The notes: generated by a model not told the origin, from the sequence alone. A DNA stretch of 5,586 nt from an uncultured Erysipelotrichaceae bacterium (GCA_947175465.1 CAMWMY010000096.1:1-5586), one strand, 5' to 3'; shown: positions 1 to 5,570, counted from the first letter of the stretch. Translations and numbers: made by a program.

Positions 1-48
1 CGCTTGTTCATCTAAAGTTTCTAAGCGCATAGCAATTGCTATTTTCAT
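1..48 (-). CDS. N-terminal fragment of an unidentified leftward gene
   Basis: Only the first 16 codons are inside the window (MKIAIAMRLETLDEQA). The start is supported by a ribosome binding site, GGAGAG on the minus strand at about 54-59, five bases before the ATG at 48. The N-terminus looks like a first beta strand (KIAIAM) of an alpha/beta protein, but that is too little to assign a family. The gene runs leftward out of the window, and its leader shares the intergenic region with the small RNA gene on the other strand. Existence of the gene is fairly secure; its function is unknown from this sequence. Confidence 0.7.
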   Translation of the reverse strand, partial: MKIAIAMRLETLDEQA

Positions 49-71
49 TGGATCTCTCCTTTTTTATGTAG

Positions 72-132
72 GAAAAAAATTCAAAATAAAATTTAAAAAA
101 ATATTGACACTATTGTTATTTTAGGGTATTAT
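72..132 (+). promoter_or_regulatory. Strong sigma-A-type promoter of the small RNA gene, with A-tract upstream element
   Basis: A consensus -35 box TTGACA (104-109) and a -10 box TATTAT (127-132) are separated by exactly 17 bases. Upstream, A-tracts centred near 76, 87 and 98 are spaced about 11 bases apart, as expected for an UP element or bent DNA that raises promoter strength. The predicted start is A139 or G140. This is the best-looking promoter in the window, and the nearest thing downstream on the + strand is a structured non-coding segment ending in a terminator. Confidence 0.85.
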
Positions 133-138
133 ATTAAC

Positions 139-275
139 AGGTGAAGACACCTCTTGTGGCGGTCTCGCTAGTCTATTCTTTCTTCCCCCACCCATATGGA
201 TAGATTAGTATCTCCCCCAATTTGAGATCGCCACTTGTATAGCAATGTATAAAGTACCCTTAAGGGTACTTTTTA
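139..275 (+). ncRNA. Candidate trans-acting small RNA with two exposed C-rich motifs, about 137 nt
   Basis: This is a transcription unit without a convincing ORF, bounded by a strong promoter and an intrinsic terminator. Folding by hand gives four parts. A 5' hairpin AGGUG/CACCU (139-143 with 148-152) has loop AAGA. An 11-bp closing stem pairs 156-166 with 224-234 (one G-U). A second 11-bp stem pairs 168-178 with 198-208 (two G-U). The terminator hairpin follows. The apical loop (179-197) carries UUCUUCCCCCACCC, and a one-sided internal loop (209-223) carries AUCUCCCCCAA, so both CCCCC tracts are predicted single-stranded. C-rich unpaired motifs are typical of Firmicutes regulatory RNAs such as RsaE/RoxS that bind G-rich ribosome binding sites. 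I do not recognise this RNA as one of them, and it lacks the hallmark sequences of SRP RNA, tmRNA or RNase P RNA. A 6S-like RNA is possible but it is short for one. The next + strand gene is over 1 kb away with an opposed gene between, which argues against a cis-acting leader. Confidence 0.75.
251..274 (+). terminator. Rho-independent terminator of the small RNA
   Basis: A perfect 9-bp stem (251-259 with 264-272, AAAGTACCC/GGGTACTTT) has loop TTAA, and its 3' arm runs into a T-tract (270-274, then ATTATA). It follows the closing stem of the small RNA by 16 bases and ends that transcript. Confidence 0.85.
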
Positions 276-302
276 TTATATTCATAAGAGATAAGAAAAG
301 TG

Positions 303-328
303 AAAAAAAAACTCTTATTTAAGAGTTT
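303..328 (-). terminator. Rho-independent terminator of the radical SAM gene
   Basis: Read on the minus strand, an 8-bp stem AAACTCTT/AAGAGTTT (328-321 with 316-309, loop AAAT) leads into a run of nine T residues (311-303). The 5' arm overlaps the TAA stop codon at 329-327. The stem is A+T-rich but the U-tract is strong. It faces the small RNA terminator about 30 bases away, so the two convergent transcripts are ended separately. Confidence 0.75.
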
Positions 329-1277
329 ATAGGGAAACTAGTGCTTTTCCTTGCCAAGTATTTCTACGTGCAAGTTCTTTGTCAATCTCATTTAAAACGA
401 CTACTTTTTTTAAGGTCCATAAGGGGGCAATTAAATGCTCTTTTATACCATCTCCTGTTAATCGTTGAATAATCATTTCTTTAGGAAGTACTTCAAGTTG
501 TTTGATAATTGTATCTACATAGGTATCTCGATCCATAATAGGGAATGGGTGTTGTTGGTATTCAAAGGCCATTGTTGTTTTTTCCATTAAATGCAGCATA
601 TGAATTTTAATTGCATGTACAGGTAATTCACCAATTTTTTTAGCAGATGCGATCATCATCTCTTGTGTTTCATAAGGGAGATTATTAATTAAATGTACAC
701 AAATTTTAATTCCCGTATTTTGTAGACGATGCACACAGTCTAAAAAAGTTTCAAACGTGTGACCACGATTGATTCGTTTAGCTGTTTCATTATGGATACT
801 TTGTAAGCCTAATTCAATCCAAATTTCTTTTTTCTTTGTTAGTGAAGATAAATAGGCTATTTTTTCATCTTCTAAACAGTCAGCACGAGTTGCAATAGCT
901 AGTGCTAGCACTTCTTCATTTTCTATGAAAGGGTCAAAGTGTGCTTTTAATGTATCTAAATCAGCATAGGTGTTTGTATATGCTTGAAAATAAGCAATGG
1001 CTTTTCCATGAGGCCATTTTTTTCGCATCATTTGAAGTCCTTTTTCAAATTGTGTTCGCATATCATCTTGAATATCACCTGCGCATTCTCCGCTTCCCAT
1101 GGAACCACAGAAGGTACATCCACCATATCCAGCCGTTCCATCTCGATTTGGACAAGAGAAATTAGCATTTAAAGGAACCTTAAATACTTTTTCATGGAAT
1201 CTATTTTTTAAATAGTAGTTCCATGTGTGATAGCGTTTATTATCATTACTATATAAAAAAGGATTTTTTACTTTCAT
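327..1277 (-). CDS. YhcC/YtqA-like radical SAM protein (TIGR01212 family)
   Basis: A 316-residue cytoplasmic protein of the Elp3-related radical SAM group, close to the usual family length of about 300-310. The iron-sulfur cluster ligands are the widely spaced cysteines C42, C54 and C57 in SCPNRDGT...GGCTFC, a layout characteristic of this family and unlike the ordinary CX3CX2C. Other family blocks are YFQAYTNTYA (96-105), IATRADCL (128-135), ELGLQSIHNETAKRINRGH (155-173), HLI.NLP.ET (195-204), IKIHMLHLM (223-231) and RLTGDG (272-277), ending in the typical LNEIDKELARRNTWQGK tail (295-311). It is predicted to bind a 4Fe-4S cluster and S-adenosylmethionine. The substrate of this family is not known to me, although its likeness to Elp3 suggests RNA modification. 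The ATG at 1277 has only a weak GGTGAT ribosome binding site. The gene is monocistronic here, divergent from the hydrolase operon, with its own terminator. Confidence 0.93.
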   Translation of the reverse strand: MKVKNPFLYSNDNKRYHTWNYYLKNRFHEKVFKVPLNANFSCPNRDGTAGYGGCTFCGSMGSGECAGDIQDDMRTQFEKGLQMMRKKWPHGKAIAYFQAYTNTYADLDTLKAHFDPFIENEEVLALAIATRADCLEDEKIAYLSSLTKKKEIWIELGLQSIHNETAKRINRGHTFETFLDCVHRLQNTGIKICVHLINNLPYETQEMMIASAKKIGELPVHAIKIHMLHLMEKTTMAFEYQQHPFPIMDRDTYVDTIIKQLEVLPKEMIIQRLTGDGIKEHLIAPLWTLKKVVVLNEIDKELARRNTWQGKALVSL

Positions 1278-1292
1278 ATCATCACCGTATAT

Positions 1293-1338
1293 ATAGTATC
1301 ATAAATGGAATTATATGTAGAATAATTTACTTTCTTAT
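1293..1338 (-). promoter_or_regulatory. Possible promoter region for the radical SAM gene
   Basis: On the minus strand a perfect TATAAT lies at 1315-1310 but lacks a recognisable -35 box at 16-18 bases. A second candidate pairs TCTACA (1321-1316) with TACTAT (1298-1293) at 17 bases, each 4/6 matches. Either would give a leader of well under 40 bases. Overlap with the candidate rightward promoter suggests a compact divergent control region. Confidence 0.35.
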
Positions 1339-1346
1339 GGGATAAT
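1318..1346 (+). promoter_or_regulatory. Possible extended -10 promoter for the three-gene hydrolase operon
   Basis: TG at 1338-1339 followed by G and GATAAT (1341-1346) matches an extended -10 element. A poor -35 (TAGAAT, 1318-1323) sits 17 bases upstream. It would start transcription near 1353, about 30 bases before the first gene. The 107-base divergent gap holds no other obvious + strand promoter. Confidence 0.4.
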
Positions 1347-1384
1347 AAAAAAGAAGTTTTTATCTAATATGAGGAGTCGATTTT

Positions 1385-2071
1385 ATGGAAGTAAAAAAGG
1401 AAAAGCGACAATGTCCAAGTTATCCTATTTATTATACTTTGTTAATTAAGAAAGTGAAGAATATAAATATGCATATTTCAAAACAAGGAGAAATTATTGT
1501 TAGTGCGAATCCTTATATACCACTACATAAAATTGATCTTTTTGTAGAGAAGCATATTGCATGGATTTTAGATAAGCAAAAAAAGATAAAAGAGCGTGAG
1601 GATAAAACGAAAATAACAAAAGAAAGTATTTATATTCTTGGCAAAAAGGTAAAGCTTGTTATTGTGAATGGTCCTTTTTCATCTGTTTCTAAGCAAAAAG
1701 GATATCTTAAAGTCACATTAAAAGAGGAAGATCATTTAGAAGCAGTTTTACAAGCTTTCTTAGATAAACTTGCACAAATATTATTTCATAAGCTAGCGCA
1801 ACGTATTTATCAAAAGCTGCAAGAGTATCATCTTTCTTACCCACAAATTGTACTTCGAAAAATGAATAGTCGATGGGGAAGTTGTATACCTTCAAAAGGA
1901 AAAATAACATTAAATAAAAAATTAATACATTATCCTATTTCTTTTATCGAATATGTGATTTTACATGAATTTGTCCATTTTATTCAACCAAATCATTCCA
2001 AAGCTTTTTATCATATTATTCAATTTTATATGCCAGATTATAAACAAAGAATACAATTAGAACATTTATAA
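1385..2071 (+). CDS. YgjP-like (DUF45) zinc metallopeptidase
   Basis: A 228-residue protein of the YgjP/WLM-like metallopeptidase group (DUF45, M48-clan-like), normal in length for the family. The zinc-binding motif is HEFVH (H194, E195, H198), with a probable third ligand at H204 in PNHSKAF. The family signature SRWGSC lies at 162-167, and the lead-in VILHE matches other members. The N-terminal part (about 12-115) is the usual beta-rich region, including YILGKKVKL (83-91). There is no signal peptide or membrane segment, so a cytoplasmic protease or peptidase is expected; natural substrates of the family are poorly defined. The ATG at 1385 is preceded by GAGGAG (1371-1376) at a spacing of 8, which fixes the start. 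It is the first gene of an apparent operon, stopping 30 bases before the next start. Family assignment is firm; physiological role is unknown. Confidence 0.92.
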   Translation: MEVKKEKRQCPSYPIYYTLLIKKVKNINMHISKQGEIIVSANPYIPLHKIDLFVEKHIAWILDKQKKIKEREDKTKITKESIYILGKKVKLVIVNGPFSSVSKQKGYLKVTLKEEDHLEAVLQAFLDKLAQILFHKLAQRIYQKLQEYHLSYPQIVLRKMNSRWGSCIPSKGKITLNKKLIHYPISFIEYVILHEFVHFIQPNHSKAFYHIIQFYMPDYKQRIQLEHL

Positions 2072-2087
2072 ATGCATTTATTTTATG

Positions 2088-2095
2088 AAAGGAGG
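2088..2095 (+). promoter_or_regulatory. Ribosome binding site that sets the hydrolase start at 2102
   Basis: AAAGGAGG lies six bases before ATG 2102. The in-frame ATG at 2072, directly after the previous stop codon, has no ribosome binding site, and the longer frame would place this AAAGGAGG inside its own codons. The shorter start is therefore preferred. Confidence 0.9.
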
Positions 2096-2101
2096 AAAAG
2101 A

Positions 2102-3172
2102 ATGGAGTCATCATGGGAAAAAATAATATTTCAAAGGCGAAGAGAAAAAGAATATGGATATCCAATGGATACAAAGTGGTATGATAATAAAAGTATTGAT
2201 CCTTTTTATATTGCTAAGTGGAAATCATACACACCTTTTTATAAGCTCTTTTTACAAACGAAAGGATCTTTTATGAAAAGGCTTCGCTCTTCTATGAATA
2301 CAATACAGCAAAAAAAAGAAAAAGCTTGGATTGAAGAGAGTAGATTTAGTATGAAAAGTCATCATTCAATCATCAACCTTTATGTATATCGTCCATGGAA
2401 AGAAGAGAAGAACTTACCTTGTATTTTATATCTTCATGGAGGAGCATATGTTGGTGGGGGAATTGCGATGAGTGAAAATGTATGTCGTGCGATAAGTAAG
2501 CAAGCACATGCTGTTGTTTGCTATGTTGAATATCGTTTAGCTCCGCAAGCACAATTTCCTTTAGCTTTAGAAGATTGTTATGCAGCCATTGATTGGATAA
2601 TGCAAAAAGCAAAGCAATTAAAAATACAAAAAGATGCTTTTTATATATGTGGAGAAAGTGCTGGAGGGAATTTAGCACTAGGCTGTTGTATAAAAGATAT
2701 AGAGAAACAACAAAAGAGAATTAAAGGATGCATTCTTTTTTATCCTCATTTAGATATGAAAGAAAAAATACAGGATATTTATCAAATCTCTTTACCTAAA
2801 AATAAAATTGTTAAAAAGTGGATTCGAAAAGATATGCTGATGTTGTATGGGAGCTTACAAATAACCAAAAAATTATATTTGCAGCATCAAGAGGATTTGG
2901 AAAATCCACTTATTTCTCCTTATTATTATAAAAATTTGGCTAAGCTGCCCCCCATATTCATGATCCAAGCACAATTTGATGCATTACAAAAGCAAGGAGA
3001 ACGTTTTGCTCAAAAAGTGTATGAAGCAGGTGGAAATATAAGAAGAATACAATACAAGGGAGTTCTTCATGCTTTTTTAGATCATATAGGATATCTACCA
3101 CAAGTTTATGATGCAATTGAAGAAATTGCTTTCTTTATACAATCAAGAAAAGGAGATGAAAAAAATGAATAA
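2102..3172 (+). CDS. HSL-type alpha/beta hydrolase (esterase/lipase, fold-3)
   Basis: A 356-residue predicted carboxylic ester hydrolase of the hormone-sensitive lipase group (alpha/beta hydrolase fold-3). The oxyanion-hole motif is LHGGAYVGGG (111-120), followed by the family block YRLAPQAQFPLALED (144-158). The nucleophile S186 sits in GESAGG (184-189). The acid is probably D293 in AQFDAL, and the base H323 in VLHAF, giving a complete Ser-Asp-His triad. About 100 residues precede the catalytic core, consistent with a cap region; this part is rich in basic and aromatic residues. No signal peptide is seen, so it is likely intracellular. Substrate cannot be read from sequence; small acyl or acetyl esters are typical. 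An alternative ATG at 2072 would add ten residues but lacks a ribosome binding site. The gene follows the metallopeptidase by 30 bases, and its last 8 bases overlap the next gene. Confidence 0.92.
   Translation: MESSWEKIIFQRRREKEYGYPMDTKWYDNKSIDPFYIAKWKSYTPFYKLFLQTKGSFMKRLRSSMNTIQQKKEKAWIEESRFSMKSHHSIINLYVYRPWKEEKNLPCILYLHGGAYVGGGIAMSENVCRAISKQAHAVVCYVEYRLAPQAQFPLALEDCYAAIDWIMQKAKQLKIQKDAFYICGESAGGNLALGCCIKDIEKQQKRIKGCILFYPHLDMKEKIQDIYQISLPKNKIVKKWIRKDMLMLYGSLQITKKLYLQHQEDLENPLISPYYYKNLAKLPPIFMIQAQFDALQKQGERFAQKVYEAGGNIRRIQYKGVLHAFLDHIGYLPQVYDAIEEIAFFIQSRKGDEKNE
3151..3155 (+). promoter_or_regulatory. Ribosome binding site of the M42 peptidase inside the upstream gene
   Basis: AGGAG (3151-3155) lies nine bases before ATG 3165, within the last codons of the hydrolase gene. 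In-frame ATGs at 3108 and 3156 are less likely: 3108 has no such site, and 3156 directly abuts AGGAG with no spacing. Confidence 0.85.
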
Positions 3173-4202
3173 AGAATGGTTATTAGAAATGTTACAAACA
3201 CCTTCTGTAAGTGGATATGAAATCCCTTTACAAAAGAAAGTTATGGCTTATATGGAAAAGGTAAGCGATCGTGTGCACAGTGATCATGTAGGAAATGTTA
3301 TTGGTATTTGTAATGAAAATCAAAAGATGAAAGTTTTATTGTGTGGACATATTGATGAAATCGGTTTTTTAATTACGAATGTTACAAGTGAGGGTATGGT
3401 AAAAGTAGCTAAATGTAGTAACGGAATTCGACCATTTTTATATGTAGGAACGCAAGTCCAAATTATGACGAAAAAAGGAATTGTCTATGGTGTGGTTATG
3501 AGCCCAAAAGATCATCAAATAGCAGTTAGTGATTTATGTATTGATATTGGGGCTATCTCAAAAGAAGATGCTTTGCAACATATTGCGATAGGAGATCCTG
3601 TATGTGCTGCTACATCTACGCTTCCTCTTTTAAATCAGCGAATTAGCGGTAGAGCATTAGATGATCGTATTGGTGCTTTTATTGTTATGGAAGCTATGCG
3701 TCTTGCGAAAGAGAAAGGGTGTAAACAAGGAATCTATTGTGCCACAACGGTAGGAGAAGAAACATCGATGCATGGAGCTTATCATGCAGCTCATTATGTA
3801 CAACCTTCTTGTGCGATTATTGTCGATGTTACTTTTGCTAGTGATTATCCAGGAGTAGATGGAAACACAACAGGGGAAGTTGTATTAGGAGGCGGACCAG
3901 TTTTATGTAAAAGTTCGCTTGTTAATCATGCATTAAATCAAAGATTAATAGCGATTGCAGAGCGTCTTCATATTCCGTATCAATGGGAAGTGGCACCAGG
4001 AAAAACAAGTACGGATGGGGATGTTGTTCATTTTTCAAATGGAGGGACACCTATTGCTTTAATATCGATTCCTCTACGCTATATGCACTCTTCTATTGAA
4101 ACTGCAAGCTATGAAGATGTTGCTTATATTATTCAATTATTATCACAATTTTTGTGTGAGTTAGAAGATGATTTTTGTTTTGACCCCTTCCATAATGAAT
4201 AA
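3165..4202 (+). CDS. M42 family metallo-aminopeptidase (glutamyl aminopeptidase/FrvX/TET-like)
   Basis: A 345-residue cytoplasmic aminopeptidase of family M42, normal in length (about 340-360). The dinuclear metal site is complete: H62 and D64 in GHIDEIGFLI, the bridging aspartate in ALDDRIG (D166/D167), E198-E199 in VGEETSMHGA (catalytic base and ligand), D221 in IVDVTFASD, and H308 in YMHSS. The opening LLEMLQTPSVSGYE (6-19) is also standard. The insertion between about 85 and 160 corresponds to the oligomerising domain of M42 enzymes, which commonly form 12-subunit TET particles degrading peptides from protein turnover. Exact residue preference cannot be inferred; such proteins are often annotated as glutamyl aminopeptidase or, misleadingly, endoglucanase. 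Start at 3165 gives an 8-base overlap with the hydrolase gene, favouring translational coupling. It is the last gene of the operon, with a terminator starting 13 bases after its stop. Confidence 0.95.
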   Translation: MNKEWLLEMLQTPSVSGYEIPLQKKVMAYMEKVSDRVHSDHVGNVIGICNENQKMKVLLCGHIDEIGFLITNVTSEGMVKVAKCSNGIRPFLYVGTQVQIMTKKGIVYGVVMSPKDHQIAVSDLCIDIGAISKEDALQHIAIGDPVCAATSTLPLLNQRISGRALDDRIGAFIVMEAMRLAKEKGCKQGIYCATTVGEETSMHGAYHAAHYVQPSCAIIVDVTFASDYPGVDGNTTGEVVLGGGPVLCKSSLVNHALNQRLIAIAERLHIPYQWEVAPGKTSTDGDVVHFSNGGTPIALISIPLRYMHSSIETASYEDVAYIIQLLSQFLCELEDDFCFDPFHNE

Positions 4203-4214
4203 GAAAATGATTAT

Positions 4215-4257
4215 AAAAATACATCTATTCCAATGAAATGAGAATAGATGTATTTTT
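4215..4257. terminator. Bidirectional terminator between convergent operons
   Basis: A perfect 16-bp stem pairs 4215-4230 (AAAAATACATCTATTC) with 4242-4257 around an 11-base loop. The T-tract of the right arm (4253-4257) serves the M42 peptidase transcript. The A-tract of the left arm (4215-4219) becomes a U-tract for the leftward aroE-aroK transcript. The position exactly between two convergent genes supports use in both directions. Confidence 0.88.
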
Positions 4258-4280
4258 AGATAACAAGTCAAATAATTATT

Positions 4281-5555
4281 TTATTCTTTATTTTTCATTC
4301 TATATTGTTTAAAAAGATGAGGAAGCGTATGGATAATTTGTTGCACTGTTTGTTCTATTGATTCATTATTTTGAAAAGTATAATCTGCAAAAGAGTCATA
4401 AAGAGCAGCACGTTCATTGTATAAAGATATTAGCATTGTTTTATTTTGTGCAAGAGGCCGATGTTCATTATGAAGATGGATAAGTTGAAGATCACGATCT
4501 AGATAAAGAAGAATACTATTACTAGCTAATGCATTCATAATATCTTCATTTTTTACAACCCCGCCACCTGTTGCGATAATTTTATTGTGCATTGTTGCGA
4601 CTTTCAAACATACTTGTTTTTCAAGTTCTCGAAAATGATCTTCACCATATTTAGCAAAAATATCTCCAATTTTTTGTTGAGCCGTTTGTTCAATGAGCTG
4701 ATCTGTATCAATAAACTCTTTTTGTAAATGTTGAGCTAGGGCTTTTGCTATTGTTGATTTTCCAGCTCCTGGCATACCGATAAAAACAAGATTGAGTTTA
4801 TTATGCAAAATCTCTTCATATAAAGTATCAATTATCTTATCATCAATTGTTGTTTGAAGAAAAATTTCAACTGCATATTTTGCTTGGGCAATGAGCATTT
4901 CCATACCGTTAATATATTGTAAGTTTTTTCTTTTCGTTTGTTGGTATAAAAGAGTATGAAGAGGATTGTAAATGAGATCCATTACTACTTTACAATGAGG
5001 AAAAGAAGTAAGATCGATAGGCGTACTAAGTATATTTGGATACATACCAACAGGGGAAGTATTAATGATGACTTCTACATCTTTATGATATGTATAACAT
5101 GTTTCATAATCAATAACACCTTCTCTTTGTGTCTTATTTACAATAATGATTTCTTTTGGCTGTGCCTTTTCAACTACTGCTTTAATAGCACAACAGGCAC
5201 CACCACTTCCAATAATTAAAACTTTTTTTCCATGAAGTTGAATAGCATATTTTTTAAGTACATAAGCAAAACCAAGAGTATCCGTATTATAACCGATGAG
5301 TTGCTTGTTACGGTGGACAATTGTATTGACTGCACCTACTACTTGTGCACTTTCATCGATACTATCTAAATAAGGAAGAACTTCTTTTTTATAAGGAATC
5401 GTTACATTAATGGCCTTGAATTGTCTTTGGTTCATAAAAGATATAAATTCTTGCTTATTCAAAGAAATTAAATGATAAGTATAAGAAGCTAAGCGCTCAT
5501 GAATTTGTTTTGAAAAACTATGAGAAAGTTTTTCTCCAATTAAACCATAGGTCAT
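4281..5555 (-). CDS. aroE-aroK: Fused shikimate dehydrogenase-shikimate kinase (AroE-AroK)
   Basis: A 424-residue bifunctional enzyme for two consecutive steps of chorismate synthesis: 3-dehydroshikimate to shikimate with NADPH, then ATP-dependent phosphorylation to shikimate 3-phosphate. AroE (about 1-251) has the shikimate-binding serines in SHSFS (11-15), catalytic K56 in NVTIPYKK, N77 in AVNT, D92 in NTDTLGF, the dinucleotide loop GSGGA (116-120), NKT (140-142) in place of the usual NRT NADP motif, NTSPVGM (165-171), YNPL (196-199) and NGMEML..Q (216-224). AroK (about 255-415) has Walker A GMPGAGKST (260-268, K266), the DTD motif (283-285), R309 in FRELE, GGG (330-332), the lid arginine R366 in HRPLA, and R382. 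All key residues of both enzymes are present, so both activities are expected. The linker is only a few residues. The ATG at 5555 has AAAGGAAG seven bases upstream. No other aro gene is visible; any would lie to the right. Confidence 0.95.
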   Translation of the reverse strand: MTYGLIGEKLSHSFSKQIHERLASYTYHLISLNKQEFISFMNQRQFKAINVTIPYKKEVLPYLDSIDESAQVVGAVNTIVHRNKQLIGYNTDTLGFAYVLKKYAIQLHGKKVLIIGSGGACCAIKAVVEKAQPKEIIIVNKTQREGVIDYETCYTYHKDVEVIINTSPVGMYPNILSTPIDLTSFPHCKVVMDLIYNPLHTLLYQQTKRKNLQYINGMEMLIAQAKYAVEIFLQTTIDDKIIDTLYEEILHNKLNLVFIGMPGAGKSTIAKALAQHLQKEFIDTDQLIEQTAQQKIGDIFAKYGEDHFRELEKQVCLKVATMHNKIIATGGGVVKNEDIMNALASNSILLYLDRDLQLIHLHNEHRPLAQNKTMLISLYNERAALYDSFADYTFQNNESIEQTVQQIIHTLPHLFKQYRMKNKE

Positions 5556-5562
5556 ATTATAT

Positions 5563-5570
5563 CTTCCTTT
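5563..5570 (-). promoter_or_regulatory. Ribosome binding site of aroE-aroK
   Basis: On the minus strand AAAGGAAG ends seven bases before the ATG at 5555. It supports this start, which also aligns with the usual AroE N-terminus (YGLIG..LSHS). The 16 remaining bases to the window edge show no clear promoter, so transcription probably begins further right. Confidence 0.75.

Noticed and set aside
131..198. Minus-strand 24-codon frame through the small RNA locus, with GGGGGAG upstream
   Set aside because: The ribosome binding site would be about 16 bases from the ATG, too far, and the peptide is arbitrary Gly/Arg/Pro-rich sequence antisense to the RNA structure.
141..203. Short GTG-started frame inside the small RNA (about 20 codons), and a 9-codon ATG frame at 196
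   Set aside because: Neither has a ribosome binding site; the GTG would be almost at the transcript 5' end, and both run through strongly paired or C-rich structural elements.
139..275. Interpretation as a riboswitch, T-box or attenuator leader
   Set aside because: No + strand gene follows: the next gene is on the opposite strand and the next + strand gene begins over 1.1 kb downstream behind a terminator.
941..1172. Two + strand frames opposite the radical SAM gene
   Set aside because: They are antisense shadows of a well-conserved coding region with no ribosome binding site or recognisable protein features.
1713..1910. Minus-strand frame within the metallopeptidase gene
   Set aside because: Antisense shadow; the + strand frame carries the SRWGSC and HEFVH motifs.
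2373..2678. 101-codon minus-strand frame within the alpha/beta hydrolase gene
   Set aside because: It lies opposite the catalytic motifs of the real gene; hydrophobic look is a by-product of antisense codons and no ribosome binding site supports it.
2948..2953. Run of six C residues in the hydrolase gene as a possible slippage or phase-variation site
   Set aside because: The run is short, encodes Pro-Pro in frame with a family-typical LPP segment, and the gene is intact; nothing indicates frameshifting.
4956..5219. 87-codon + strand frame opposite aroE
   Set aside because: Low-complexity Asn/Ile/Thr-rich antisense sequence with no family likeness.
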